Positions 43,005 through 51,554 are shown, counted from the first letter of the stretch. The stretch: 64,000 bases of DNA from JAADJA01 sp963840975 (GCA_963840975.1 CAWJBC010000006.1:124001-188000); one strand, 5' to 3'. Made by a program: numbers and translations. Notes: a model not told the origin generated them from the sequence alone.

Positions 43005-45173
43005 ATGAACAGATATTTACAGTTAGTGCTTTTCACTTTTGCTTTTGTTATAGCTAATGCCCAGAAGACCTATGAATATCCGATTACTCCCAGGGATTCA
43101 ACCTTGAATGTATATTTTGATTCTACCATTTATGATCCTTACCAGTGGATGGAAAATCCATTGGATCCAAGACTTGGGGATTGGATTGAAGATCAAAAAA
43201 AGATTTCAAAAAAGCAGGAGAGCCGGCAAACGCAAATGTACACTTTAAGAGCACAAATAGCATCAATGTATAATGATGTTAAAGAAGAGAGGGTAAAGGG
43301 GGTTGTGAGAACAAAAACCGAAAACAAAGATAAATATGAATTCGACTATAGGTACAAAGATTACAATCGCGCTCCTGATTTGTATTACCGGAAAAAGGGC
43401 GCAATTACATATAAATGTCTGGTAAACATCAAAGATTTCCGCAAGGAAAAAAACGACAATATTATTATTACAAAATTAACAATGAATCCAAATCAGGATT
43501 TAATCGCAATTGGGATGTCGCACAGTGGAAGCGATTGGCGCGAGGTGTACTTTTTTAAACTGGAAAGTGGCGAACAACTTACTGATACTTTGAAATATTT
43601 AAGAATTGGCAGCCAGATAATTTGGTACGAAAACGATGTTTATTACGACAGGTACGATCAACCGTTGGCAGGAAGGGAGCTTTTGGATAAAGCAACCGGT
43701 CAGTCACTTTATTATCATAAAATAGGAACACCACAATCCGATGATTTGGTCCTTTATCAAAATCCGGATAAAACGGGGACCAATACGTTTAGTTATTTTA
43801 AGATGGACAGTACCCGCTTATTTTTCTATCATTATTATCCTTCGAGGGGTAAAATTTATAAAGCGCTTTCTTACGCCACACTTAATAAAGACATATCATT
43901 TTTTCTAAAGAACTTTCTGGTATATCCGAATAATGACTCCGTTACCTTTACTTTTGAAGACCTTATCGGAGATACGGTAATCTTAAATACCACCTGGGAA
44001 GCGCCAAACGGCAAACTTCTGAAAGCCGATATCAACCAGGTGAATAAAACCGAAATTCTTGTTCCCGAGTTGGATGTACCGCTGCGTTCAGCTAACAGGC
44101 TGGGTAAAGACAAGATTGCCTGTATTTATCGAAACAATGGAATTTATTTTGTTTTGATCTTTAATTTGAAGGGGGAATTACTTAAAAGCATTGACTTTCC
44201 AGTAGGGAAAATAGTAAAGTATTTTTATGAAAAAAATCCCAATGCGGAATACACCGACTTTTGTGTTTCTTCATATTATCACCCTGACATCTGGTACCAG
44301 TTGTCCTTGGAAGATTTAACCTTCAAACAAAGTGAAAAAATTTCGGTTCCCTATGATGTGGAGGATCTGGAGACAAGGTATGTGAAATACATTTCAAAAG
44401 ATGGCACTGAAATACCCATGTACATCACCTGTCTGAAGAACACTAAACTAAACGGGGATAATCCGACTTTGCTTTATGGATATGGGGGTTATGGGATAAC
44501 AGTGGAACCAAATTTCGATCAATCCATTGTACTTTGGTTACTACATGGTGGTATTTTGGCGACTCCCAATATCAGGGGTGGAGGCGCTGAAGGAAGTGAT
44601 TGGGCGTTAAGTGGAAGGAGATTGAAAAAGCAAAACACCATTGATGATTTTATAGCTGCCGCCGAATATTTGATCAAGGAAAGGTTTACGAATCCTGACA
44701 AATTAGCCATCAGTGGAGGATCGCATGGAGGACTTTTGGTAGGTGCCGCAATGACACAAAGACCAGAACTATTTAAAGTAGTGATAGCAGAAGCAGGAGC
44801 TTTTGACATGCTTCGTTTTGAGAATTATACAATCGGATCAACTACTACCAGTATCAATGAGTTTGGAACTGTTACTAATTATGAGGACTTTCGTATCATG
44901 AAATCATATTCTCCCTTGCATAACATTAAAAAGGGGGTGGTCTATCCTGATGTTCTATTGATTACAGGAGACAATGATGACAGGGTTCCACCTTTTCATT
45001 CTTATAAATTTTTAGCCACACTTCAGGAACAGGGCAGTTCAAAATCACTCTATCAGCTTTATCTCGTTCCGGGAGCTGGGCACAGCGGGGCATTAACAAT
45101 AGAAGGTATGGTTGATAAAATGCTTTTTGAATACTATTTTTTGTTTGATCAGCTCGACTTGAACTTTAGGTAA
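43005..45173 (+). CDS. S9A prolyl oligopeptidase
   Basis: A 722-residue secreted serine peptidase that should cleave short peptides after proline. An N-terminal signal peptide (about residues 1-19) is followed by a beta-propeller gate and a C-terminal alpha/beta-hydrolase with the nucleophile S573 in GGSHGG. The aspartate is in GDNDDRVPP and the histidine in PGAGHSG. It begins YPITPRDSTLNVYF and has YDPYQWMENPLDPR, the typical S9A opening. It is an isolated gene. The start is the ATG at 43005. Confidence 0.93.
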   Translation: MNRYLQLVLFTFAFVIANAQKTYEYPITPRDSTLNVYFDSTIYDPYQWMENPLDPRLGDWIEDQKKISKKQESRQTQMYTLRAQIASMYNDVKEERVKGVVRTKTENKDKYEFDYRYKDYNRAPDLYYRKKGAITYKCLVNIKDFRKEKNDNIIITKLTMNPNQDLIAIGMSHSGSDWREVYFFKLESGEQLTDTLKYLRIGSQIIWYENDVYYDRYDQPLAGRELLDKATGQSLYYHKIGTPQSDDLVLYQNPDKTGTNTFSYFKMDSTRLFFYHYYPSRGKIYKALSYATLNKDISFFLKNFLVYPNNDSVTFTFEDLIGDTVILNTTWEAPNGKLLKADINQVNKTEILVPELDVPLRSANRLGKDKIACIYRNNGIYFVLIFNLKGELLKSIDFPVGKIVKYFYEKNPNAEYTDFCVSSYYHPDIWYQLSLEDLTFKQSEKISVPYDVEDLETRYVKYISKDGTEIPMYITCLKNTKLNGDNPTLLYGYGGYGITVEPNFDQSIVLWLLHGGILATPNIRGGGAEGSDWALSGRRLKKQNTIDDFIAAAEYLIKERFTNPDKLAISGGSHGGLLVGAAMTQRPELFKVVIAEAGAFDMLRFENYTIGSTTTSINEFGTVTNYEDFRIMKSYSPLHNIKKGVVYPDVLLITGDNDDRVPPFHSYKFLATLQEQGSSKSLYQLYLVPGAGHSGALTIEGMVDKMLFEYYFLFDQLDLNFR

Positions 45174-45270
45174 GAAATATTTCCGTTTGCCGAAATAGGG
45201 ATTTGATATAATACCTGAGGGAAACTCTCATAGGTTTCTTCACATTAAACTTAACTTCACCAATGAGCAG

Positions 45271-45343
45271 AGCCTCTCATGGGACTCGAACCCACGACCT
45301 GCTCATTACGAGTGAGCTGCTCTACCAGCTGAGCTAAAGAGGC
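45271..45343 (-). tRNA. tRNA-Thr (CGT anticodon)
   Basis: The cloverleaf is readable on the minus strand. The acceptor GCCTCTT pairs with GAGAGGC, with one wobble. The D-arm is AGCTCAGCTGGTAGAGC. The anticodon loop CTCGTAA carries CGT for threonine (ACG codons). The T-arm is GTGGGTTCGAGTCCCAT. CCA is not encoded. Confidence 0.93.
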
Positions 45344-45378
45344 TTAAGAAAGGAAAATTGTACTTAGATATTTTATTG

Positions 45379-45453
45379 TCGGGGTGGGGAGATTCGAACT
45401 CCCGACCTCTTCGTCCCGAACGAAGCGCGCTAACCGGGCTGCGCTACACCCCG
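45379..45453 (-). tRNA. tRNA-Pro (CGG anticodon)
   Basis: The cloverleaf is readable on the minus strand, with acceptor CGGGGTG/CACCCCG. The anticodon loop TTCGGGA carries CGG for proline, and the T-arm includes GTTCGAATC. The layout follows the E. coli tRNA-Pro pattern. CCA is not encoded. It lies 35 bp from tRNA-Thr and is likely co-transcribed with it. Confidence 0.93.
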
Positions 45454-45547
45454 TAACCATAGTTTCCAAAGCAATGAAAGCTGCTTTAAAAATAAGGAGC
45501 GGCAAATTTACTCAAACAATTCAATTCTGAAAATTATAATTGAAATT

Positions 45548-46468
45548 TTACTTTTCTTCAACTTCCCATCCATAATCAAAATTCTCCCAGCTAAAATCAT
45601 TTCCCTTCATTTTTACAACCAGGAAACCTTCCTCCATGCCATGTTCCTTGCCCTGCCACCACTTCGAAGAAACGGCTCCGCCGGTAATGAAATGCGTTCC
45701 CTGAACAAATATGTCCTCTACAAAATGTAGATGTCCCTGCAGAACGAGCTTCAGTAAATGTCCATTAAATAAGTCCAGCACTTCTTTCGAATTGGTTATT
45801 ACCAGGCTTTTATCGTTTGGTTCGAGCGATCCATTCAGAATTTGAGTGTAAGATGTGATAAAAGGAATATGAACGCTTACAACTATGGGTGTTTCATTTC
45901 GAACATTTTTCAAATCAGACTTCATCCATTCCATTTGCAAAGAATCAATTTTACCAATATACGAGCTTTCACCCGTATCCTCTATCGCATCCAATATCAT
46001 AAAATGCCAACCTTTGTAATCAAATGAATAATATCTTTTACCGATTCTTTTTTCAAACATCCTTTCACCATACTCCGGATGGTCCTTATCAACACCGCTT
46101 TCCTTATAAATTCCAAAAATCTCATGGTTTCCCATAGTATTGTAAACCGGCATATTGAACTTTTCCAGAAATTTTGAATAAAGGTTGTACAATTGGTCTG
46201 CCCGCTCATAATTCTGACCAAGCGCATCCATTATCAAATCTCCGCCCGTAATAACGAAATCGGGATTTAAACGGTTTATTGAGTCAATCGCCTGATTAAA
46301 TCCAATCGTTGCGTTGCTTTCGGGCTGTAAGTGAATATCCGTCATAAATACAAACGTAAAATCGCCGGATGATTCGGCAACGATTTGGGATTTTTTAAAA
46401 TTACATGACGAAAGGAAAATACCCATCAACAAAACCCACACGAATAAAGGCTGAATAATTTTTTTCAT
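45548..46468 (-). CDS. Calcineurin-like metallophosphoesterase lipoprotein
   Basis: A 306-residue binuclear metallophosphoesterase. All five family motifs are visible: FMTDIHLQ, GGDLIMD, GNHE, VSVHIPF and QGHLHF. The signal peptide ends in a lipobox (FLSSC, cysteine at about residue 22), so it is membrane-anchored outside the cytoplasm. The open frame extends to a TTG at 46477; the ATG at 46468 is preferred. A minus-strand -7 box lies at 46494-46501. The substrate is unknown (phosphomonoester, diester or nucleotide). Confidence 0.87.
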   Translation of the reverse strand: MKKIIQPLFVWVLLMGIFLSSCNFKKSQIVAESSGDFTFVFMTDIHLQPESNATIGFNQAIDSINRLNPDFVITGGDLIMDALGQNYERADQLYNLYSKFLEKFNMPVYNTMGNHEIFGIYKESGVDKDHPEYGERMFEKRIGKRYYSFDYKGWHFMILDAIEDTGESSYIGKIDSLQMEWMKSDLKNVRNETPIVVSVHIPFITSYTQILNGSLEPNDKSLVITNSKEVLDLFNGHLLKLVLQGHLHFVEDIFVQGTHFITGGAVSSKWWQGKEHGMEEGFLVVKMKGNDFSWENFDYGWEVEEK

Positions 46469-46493
46469 CTGATTCAATTTACAATAAGAATTA

Positions 46494-46501
46494 CAAAGAT
46501 A
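46494..46501 (-). promoter_or_regulatory. -7 box for metallophosphoesterase
   Basis: TATCTTTG on the minus strand fits TAnnTTTG exactly, 25 bp upstream of the ATG at 46468. Confidence 0.5.
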
Positions 46502-46571
46502 TTCAAGTTATGGATGATAGTTTCAGAAACTGAAGTATGCAAAACATGTTAATCTTCTTCTTTCTAATAAG

Positions 46572-46715
46572 AATTATTAGTCCACTCTGAAAAGACAAAC
46601 AGGACATCATTGCGAGGGCGAAACCCGAAGCAATCTGTTGATTTCCAACAACAAAAGATTGCTTCGCTACGCTCGCAATGACGACAAGTCACTTTTCGGA
46701 GTGGACTCAATAATT
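46572..46715. repeat. 144-bp long imperfect palindrome
   Basis: Arms at 46572-46594 and 46692-46715 are near-perfect inverted copies (one substitution and one base insertion over 24). Inner arms around cattgcgag and gaagcaatct pair again. The whole folds into one long hairpin. The cattgcgag...gaagcaatc core is a motif found in dispersed palindromic repeats of many bacteria. The unit fills most of the gap between the metallophosphoesterase and the next gene. It could be a MITE-like element, or a transcript-end structure shared by both convergent sides. Confidence 0.7.
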
Positions 46716-46798
46716 TAAACTTTTTTTCTATCAATTTTTTCCTGTTCGCCAATTTCAATGAAAATAAGGAAAAAAATATTTTTAAATAAAATATTTCC

Positions 46799-46806
46799 TA
46801 CATTTG
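46799..46806 (+). promoter_or_regulatory. -7 box for the 46830 gene
   Basis: TACATTTG, followed by CGCC, fits the consensus. It sits inside the upstream extension of the open frame, and therefore fixes the start at the ATG 24 bp downstream. Confidence 0.55.
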
Positions 46807-46829
46807 CGCCGAGTTATAAATTAAGTGTC

Positions 46830-47429
46830 ATGACAAATAATATCGTTAAAATTTCATTGTTGGTTGTAATCTTTGTATTGGTTTATCTGGTTTACGAAAG
46901 TGTAATGAAGCCGGTTCGTTTCAACAATGCTGTAAGCACAAGAAATAAAGACATCGTTCAAAATCTTGTTGATATCCGGATGGGTCAGATTACTTATAAA
47001 GGCATTTATGGAAAGTTTACAGGTAGTTTTGACACCCTCATCACATTTATAAAAAACGGAGAAATTCCTGTGGTAAAAATCATTCCCGATCCCACTGATA
47101 CAACTTTTACCCGCACCATTCGCGACACTTTAGGCTATATTCCGGTAATTGACTCACTATTCAAAAACAGGATCGGTTACAATGTTGAAGATCTCAAGTA
47201 TATTCCCTTTTCGAACAATGAAGTATTTACAATGGCTGCCGGTGTAGTTGATAAAGGCGGTGTTAAGGTTAACGTTTTTGAGGCATCCGCTCATTATAAC
47301 TTATTTTTAAAAGGTCTCGACAGTCAAAGTATTATCAACCTTATTGCAACGAGAGAACAATTAGAAAAATTTCCCGGATTAAAAGTAGGCTCTATGACAG
47401 AAGCCTCAACTGACGGCAACTGGGAGTAA
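46830..47429 (+). CDS. Membrane-anchored hypothetical protein
   Basis: A 199-residue protein with one N-terminal transmembrane helix (about residues 6-24, VKISLLVVIFVLVYLVYE) and a soluble periplasmic part of alternating beta and alpha structure. I recall similar proteins as unnamed Bacteroidales conserved hypotheticals but cannot give a function. The open frame extends back to 46758; the -7 box at 46799-46806 puts that part in the leader. DUF3822 follows after 13 bp and rsmD overlaps that, so these three are probably one operon. Confidence 0.75.
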   Translation: MTNNIVKISLLVVIFVLVYLVYESVMKPVRFNNAVSTRNKDIVQNLVDIRMGQITYKGIYGKFTGSFDTLITFIKNGEIPVVKIIPDPTDTTFTRTIRDTLGYIPVIDSLFKNRIGYNVEDLKYIPFSNNEVFTMAAGVVDKGGVKVNVFEASAHYNLFLKGLDSQSIINLIATREQLEKFPGLKVGSMTEASTDGNWE

Positions 47430-47442
47430 TCTTCCTTTGACG

Positions 47443-48315
47443 ATGGTTGGTCAGATTCATCCGGTTATAAAAAAATACGACGAAGCTTTAAACAAGGCTG
47501 ATCCATCCCAAAATAATCTACTTCTCCAGCTTTCAACAAATGGACTGACTTTCAGTATCTTTAATACGGGTCTTAATAAATTTCTTTCCATCGAATCTGC
47601 TATGATTGCTGAGGTAAATAGGTTAGCGGATATCGCAGATTTATTGCATGATTTCTTTAAAAACCACGAAATACTTCCACATCCTTTTGCGTCAGTTAAG
47701 ATATTCCACGAATCGAACAAATCTACTTTGATACCTTCACCACTTTTTGATCCGGCCGAGAAAGACAGTTTTTCGAAATTCAATTTTGTGATTGAAGAAT
47801 ATGAATCTGTTATTTTTGATCAGCTTAAATATTCCGATGCTTTTTTGCTTTATACATTTCCCGATCCACTGACCAAAGTAGCTGAAGAGTGCTTTCCTGG
47901 CCACTTACATTATAGCCATTCGGGAGCTTTTATCGAAAGCTTGCTAATACTCAATAAAAACAAGAATGGCAGAACAAGATTATATGTGAATGTTCGTAAA
48001 ACTCATTTAGATATTCTTATTCTTGATGGAGGCAGGCTTATATTTTTTAATACCTTTAATTATAAGTCAAAAGAGGATTTCATCTATTTCGTCATTTTTG
48101 TGATTGAGCAGTTGCAGTTGAATCCCGAAGAAGTTGAACTTGTACTTTCGGGGATGCTGGAAAGGAATTCCGGTTTATATGGTACAATTTATAAATATAT
48201 CAGAAATGTAACTTTTCAGCCGGCGATCGAAAAATTCGACTACAGCTACGTTTTTAATGAAATTCCGACTCACCATTATGTCAACCTGCTCAATTATCAG
48301 TTGTGCGAATTATAA
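47443..48315 (+). CDS. DUF3822 family protein
   Basis: A 290-residue DUF3822 protein, a Bacteroidota family of unknown function with an actin/hexokinase-like fold predicted. The family pattern includes LTFSIFNTGLNKFLSIE near the start and LYVNVRKTHLDILILDGGRLIFFNTF in the middle. The open frame begins at a TTG two codons upstream; the ATG at 47443 is chosen. Its 3' end overlaps the GTG start of rsmD, the common arrangement in this phylum. Confidence 0.8.
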   Translation: MVGQIHPVIKKYDEALNKADPSQNNLLLQLSTNGLTFSIFNTGLNKFLSIESAMIAEVNRLADIADLLHDFFKNHEILPHPFASVKIFHESNKSTLIPSPLFDPAEKDSFSKFNFVIEEYESVIFDQLKYSDAFLLYTFPDPLTKVAEECFPGHLHYSHSGAFIESLLILNKNKNGRTRLYVNVRKTHLDILILDGGRLIFFNTFNYKSKEDFIYFVIFVIEQLQLNPEEVELVLSGMLERNSGLYGTIYKYIRNVTFQPAIEKFDYSYVFNEIPTHHYVNLLNYQLCEL

Positions 48316-48845
48316 GTGGTAGAAATAAAGGCAGGAAAATCATTGCCCCCGGCAACCTTCCGGTGCGCCCTACTACCGATTTTGCCAAAGAAGCGCTATT
48401 TAATATTTTAAATAATCATTACGATCTGGAAGGAATTGAGGTATTGGATCTGTTTGCCGGTACTGGTAATATTTCTTATGAGTTCATTTCAAGAAATGCA
48501 CTGAATGTCCTGGCAGTTGACAACAATCATGCTTGTTTAAAATTCATTCAGCAAACTGCCGCTAAATTAATTTACACAAATTTACATGCCATTCAATCTG
48601 ATTACAAAGCGTTTATCCTACACACTCAGCAAAAGTGGGATATCATATTTGCTGATCCACCTTATGAAATGCCGGATGTAACTTCATTGCCATCACTTAT
48701 TTTCGAAAAGCAATTGCTTAAACCGGGTGGAGTTTTTGTTATTGAACATAAGAAAAGTCTTGACTTCATTGAATTCCCTCACTTCGCAGACCACCGGAAA
48801 TATGGGAATGTAAACTTCAGTTTTTTCACTGAAAAAAATAATTAG
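48303..48845 (+). CDS. rsmD: 16S rRNA (guanine966-N2)-methyltransferase RsmD
   Basis: RsmD methylates G966 of 16S rRNA. The 180 residues have the start MRIISGRNKGRKI, the SAM loop VLDLFAGTGNISYEF and the catalytic motif FADPPYEMPD. Translation starts at a GTG (48303) that overlaps the DUF3822 stop, so the two are coupled. The family-typical N-terminus confirms the start. coaD, which often follows rsmD, is absent here. Confidence 0.93.
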   Translation: MRIISGRNKGRKIIAPGNLPVRPTTDFAKEALFNILNNHYDLEGIEVLDLFAGTGNISYEFISRNALNVLAVDNNHACLKFIQQTAAKLIYTNLHAIQSDYKAFILHTQQKWDIIFADPPYEMPDVTSLPSLIFEKQLLKPGGVFVIEHKKSLDFIEFPHFADHRKYGNVNFSFFTEKNN

Positions 48846-48865
48846 AGAATTCATGAGGCAAAGCC

Positions 48866-48894
48866 TTGTAGTTTTAAAAATATAACTACCTTTG
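48866..48894 (+). promoter_or_regulatory. Bacteroidota promoter for rpsF operon
   Basis: TTG at 48866-48868 and TACCTTTG at 48887-48894, separated by 18 bp, match the -33/-7 arrangement. The rpsF ATG lies 47 bp downstream of the -7 box. Confidence 0.65.
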
Positions 48895-48941
48895 CCCTCC
48901 TTTTAAATAAGCTATTTTTAATAAAAATTAAAATTAAATTT

Positions 48942-49292
48942 ATGTTGAACCAGTATGAAACCGTTTTCATTATGACTCCCGTTTTGTCTGATGAACAGAT
49001 GAAGGAAACGGTAAAAAAGTTTAAAGACTATTTAATTAGTAAGGGGGCTGAAATAGTGCTCGAAGATTATTGGGGAATGAAAAAATTATCCTACCCCATT
49101 CAAAAAAAGTCCACTGGATTTTATAATCTTTTTGAGTACAAAGCTGATCCAGGCGTGATCAGAGACTTTGAAGTTGCTTTTAAACGCGATGAGCGCATTT
49201 TGCGATTTTTAACTGTAAAACTCGACAAACATGCAATTGCTTATAACGAGAAAAAACGCAAAAAAGCAAAAGAAGAAAAAACCGAAGCTTAA
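48942..49292 (+). CDS. rpsF: 30S ribosomal protein S6
   Basis: The 116 residues fit S6, with the N-terminal MLNQYETVFIMTPVLSDEQ, the second-helix KKFKDYLISKGAEIV, and the conserved YWGMKKLSYPIQKKSTGFY strand pair. The tail is lysine/glutamate-rich. It is first of three genes in the standard rpsF-rpsR-rplI order. The promoter is at 48866-48894. S6 pairs with S18 in the small subunit. Confidence 0.97.
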   Translation: MLNQYETVFIMTPVLSDEQMKETVKKFKDYLISKGAEIVLEDYWGMKKLSYPIQKKSTGFYNLFEYKADPGVIRDFEVAFKRDERILRFLTVKLDKHAIAYNEKKRKKAKEEKTEA

Positions 49293-49314
49293 TGATTAAT
49301 TAAAAAGTAAAGAA

Positions 49315-49584
49315 ATGGCACAAGTAAATTCAGACATAAAGTATCTGACACCGATAGCGGTTGATACAAAAAAGAAAAAATACTGCCGGTTCAGAAAAAG
49401 CCGGATCAAGTATATTGATTATAAAGATGCGAACTTTCTGTTAAAGTTTGTGAACGAGCAGGGTAAGATTCTTCCCCGCCGGCTCACAGGAACCTCAACC
49501 AAGTACCAGAAAAAAGTTGCACAGGCAATAAAAAGAGCAAGACACATTGCAATTATGCCTTACGTAGGCGATTTATTAAAATAA
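49315..49584 (+). CDS. rpsR: 30S ribosomal protein S18
   Basis: The 89 residues have the S18 core: YCRFRKSRIKYIDYKDANFL, then ILPRRLTGTSTKYQKKVAQAIKRARHIAIMPY. Its S6 partner is encoded 22 bp upstream. The single-copy appearance and perfect core suggest no specialisation. It is followed by rplI after 10 bp. Confidence 0.97.
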   Translation: MAQVNSDIKYLTPIAVDTKKKKYCRFRKSRIKYIDYKDANFLLKFVNEQGKILPRRLTGTSTKYQKKVAQAIKRARHIAIMPYVGDLLK

Positions 49585-49590
49585 GGAGGT
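49583..49590 (+). promoter_or_regulatory. Strong Shine-Dalgarno sequence before rplI
   Basis: AAGGAGGT ends five bases before the rplI ATG, overlapping the rpsR stop. Good SD sites are rare in Bacteroidota, so this one stands out. Confidence 0.6.
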
Positions 49591-49594
49591 TAAT

Positions 49595-50044
49595 ATGGAA
49601 ATTATATTAAAACAAGATATTCCGAGCCTGGGTTACACAAATGATGTAATCAAAGTGAAGGCAGGCTATGCGCGAAATTATTTGATTCCTAACGGGATGG
49701 CTATTCCAGCTACCGAAACCAACAGGAAGATCCTGACCGAAAACGTTAAGCAAAAGTCTTTCAAAGATGAAAAAATCAAAAAAGAGGCTGCTACTTTAGC
49801 AAAAGCCCTTGACGGGATTACGGTTAAAATCGGAGCAAAAGCGGCTGAAACAGGTAAAATTTATGGCTCAGTAAACAACATTCAAATTGCAGATGCTATA
49901 AAAAAACAATTCAATTACGATGTTGAAAGAAAGAGAATAACCGTTGACGGCGAGCACATCAAAGAATTGGGAACTTATACCGCGGATATTCATTTACATA
50001 AGGAAATAAAAGTTACCATCAACTTTGAAGTTTTTGCTGAATAA
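49595..50044 (+). CDS. rplI: 50S ribosomal protein L9
   Basis: The 149 residues fit L9. The N-terminal domain begins with MEIILKQDIPSLGYTNDVIKVKAGYARNYLIPNG, followed by the long connecting helix (about residues 40-75) and the C-terminal RNA-binding domain. The canonical AGYARNYL core is intact. It is preceded by an unusually good SD site and followed by a strong terminator, ending the operon. Confidence 0.97.
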   Translation: MEIILKQDIPSLGYTNDVIKVKAGYARNYLIPNGMAIPATETNRKILTENVKQKSFKDEKIKKEAATLAKALDGITVKIGAKAAETGKIYGSVNNIQIADAIKKQFNYDVERKRITVDGEHIKELGTYTADIHLHKEIKVTINFEVFAE

Positions 50045-50049
50045 AACTT

Positions 50050-50102
50050 AACGACCTACAACAAAAAACCCGGACAAAATCCGGGTTTTTTTTCAGGTCG
50101 TT
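50050..50102 (+). terminator. Terminator after rplI, nested palindrome
   Basis: Inner hairpin ACCCGGA/TCCGGGT (50068-50074 with 50080-50086), flanked by A6 and T8. An outer 8-bp stem AACGACCT/AGGTCGTT (50050-50057 with 50095-50102) extends it. It lies right after the rplI stop. Confidence 0.88.
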
Positions 50103-50166
50103 TAAGGTGGGAGTTGCTCAAATGATTTCCATTTGCCTTACTTGGTTGGTATTTAGGGTTTACTTT

Positions 50167-50346
50167 TCATCTTTTAGTAAATTTATTGTCAGTTGATTTG
50201 GTACTCACATTATTACCCTTATTTTCTGTTGTACCCGATACTGTAAATTCAGTAATGAGTAAAATCAACATTACCAGCATAGCAGAATAGATAATAATGT
50301 GCAGCGCTGTCTGGTAGGGAATTTTTATTGATTGCTTGATCCACAT
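50167..50346 (-). CDS. Possible 59-residue single-pass membrane protein
   Basis: A short minus-strand frame with ATG at 50346 and TGA at 50167-50169. The product has an amphipathic start (MWIKQSIKIPYQTALH), one clear membrane helix (about residues 17-36, IIIYSAMLVMLILLI), then a polar, asparagine-threonine-rich tail. Codon use looks plausible and the topology is coherent, but there is no recognised family and no clear promoter. The lysine/arginine distribution predicts the N-terminus inside. It could also be chance in a 780-bp intergenic region that otherwise holds a terminator, repeats and an inverted repeat. Confidence 0.35.
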   Translation of the reverse strand: MWIKQSIKIPYQTALHIIIYSAMLVMLILLITEFTVSGTTENKGNNVSTKSTDNKFTKR

Positions 50347-50416
50347 AAGTCCAGTTTTTATATCGTTTTCTTTTCTCTAATTTTCTTGCCTAAAATTAAT
50401 ATACCCAGGATGAAAA

Positions 50417-50464
50417 TATATAGATGAAAACCACTGAAAAAAAAAACGGCTGAAAACCTCCATT
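50417..50464. repeat. 48-bp direct repeat, copy A
   Basis: Identical over 48 bases to 58058-58105 (including a run of ten A residues). The two copies flank the signalling island of two kinases, two regulators and three small proteins. The flanking bases differ, so the match is not just a longer duplication. Confidence 0.85.
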
Positions 50465-50692
50465 ACTTATCCTTAATTCACTGATATTATTTAAGATAAT
50501 TTATCGGTATTTCTGGTTTTACAGAACAAATGATCATAAATAAAAAATATTTGTGGTAAAAATCTATTACCCAAAGGAGATTTATACCAAAGTGAATAAC
50601 TGGTGTAAATGGTGAACCTTGTAAAAATATAAATAATCGTGACTAATCAGTCTGCTAACAATCTTATATTTGCTGGATTAGGAGTCTTAGGT

Positions 50693-50796
50693 GGTATAGG
50701 GGAAATACAGGTATAAAGGGAATAAACGTTGCGGTTATGGCAATCTGGTTAGGAAGTGTTAATTTTAAATGTAAAACCCTGTATTTCCTCTATACC
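50693..50796. repeat. Inverted repeat, 19-bp arms
   Basis: GGTATAGGGGAAATACAGG (50693-50711) is complementary, with one mismatch, to 50778-50796. The arms are about 66 bp apart. It lies between the rplI terminator and the first response regulator gene. The family resemblance to 24172-24280 is weaker. A terminator or a MITE-like relic are both possible. Confidence 0.6.
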
Positions 50797-50881
50797 ATTA
50801 TACCCTTATTACCCCTTCCCAATACTACGGGATGTGTAGAAAATTTAATTGTTAAAAATATACTGATTAGTTACAAATAAT

Positions 50882-51517
50882 CTAATCAGCCAAATTATTT
50901 TCAACCGCCCACCTCACCAATCCGGCTGTATTTTTTGTGCCGGATTTGAACATCAGGTTAGCCCTGTGTTTTTCGACTGTACTAAAACTTATTTCAATCT
51001 TTTTTGCAATTTCCGGGCTTGAATACTCATTGCAAATCAAAATCAAAATTTCAAATTCCCTTTCACTTAATGTTGGTAATTCGGCGTAATTACTTTGCTT
51101 TTTGGCTAAAAGTTCATCTTTATTTGTTGTAAGACCTTTGCTGAAATACTGCCCCCCATCAAAAACTTTTTGAATGGCTTCGATTAAATCTTGTTTTAAC
51201 GCATCTTTTAAAAGGTAACCCGATGCACCATTGTGGATCATTCGTTTGATAAAGCGTGATTCATTGTATTGCGAAAGAGCAATAATCTTTATGTGCGGAT
51301 ATTGCCGGCTGATCGCTTTGGTACATTCCAATCCATCCATTTTCGGCATGTTTATGTCCATCAGTACAATATCAACATTGTTCTTTTCCAGTGCTTTTAA
51401 AACTCCAAACCCATCATTTGCTTCAGCTACAATGCTGATACCCGAAACATCGAAGAGGGTGGTTTTAATTCCATCAATTATCAAATTGTGATCATCAGCA
51501 ATTAATACTTTTATCAT
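50882..51517 (-). CDS. NarL/FixJ-family response regulator (RR1)
   Basis: A 211-residue DNA-binding response regulator. The receiver domain has the acidic pair in IADDHN, the phosphoacceptor aspartate in VDIVLMDINMPKMDG (the D of LMD), a conserved serine/alanine (LSQY in place of the usual T/S-A) and the KD lysine (LLKDA). A LuxR-type helix-turn-helix follows, LSEREFEILILICNEYSSPEIAKKIEISFSTVEKHRANL. It is a close paralog of the regulator at 51737, and shares the same C-terminal ...TKNTAGLVRWAVENN. A minus-strand -7 box (51555-51562) lies upstream. Its likely kinases are the two histidine kinases upstream. Confidence 0.9.
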   Translation of the reverse strand: MIKVLIADDHNLIIDGIKTTLFDVSGISIVAEANDGFGVLKALEKNNVDIVLMDINMPKMDGLECTKAISRQYPHIKIIALSQYNESRFIKRMIHNGASGYLLKDALKQDLIEAIQKVFDGGQYFSKGLTTNKDELLAKKQSNYAELPTLSEREFEILILICNEYSSPEIAKKIEISFSTVEKHRANLMFKSGTKNTAGLVRWAVENNLAD

Positions 51518-51554
51518 AATAATTACCTTTATAAAGATGTGGCAAAAGTTTTGT

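Noticed and set aside
46564..46758. 64-residue minus-strand frame containing a CERSEAI-like string
   Set aside because: It reads through the 46572-46715 palindrome. Such strings are the translated form of dispersed repeats, not genes.
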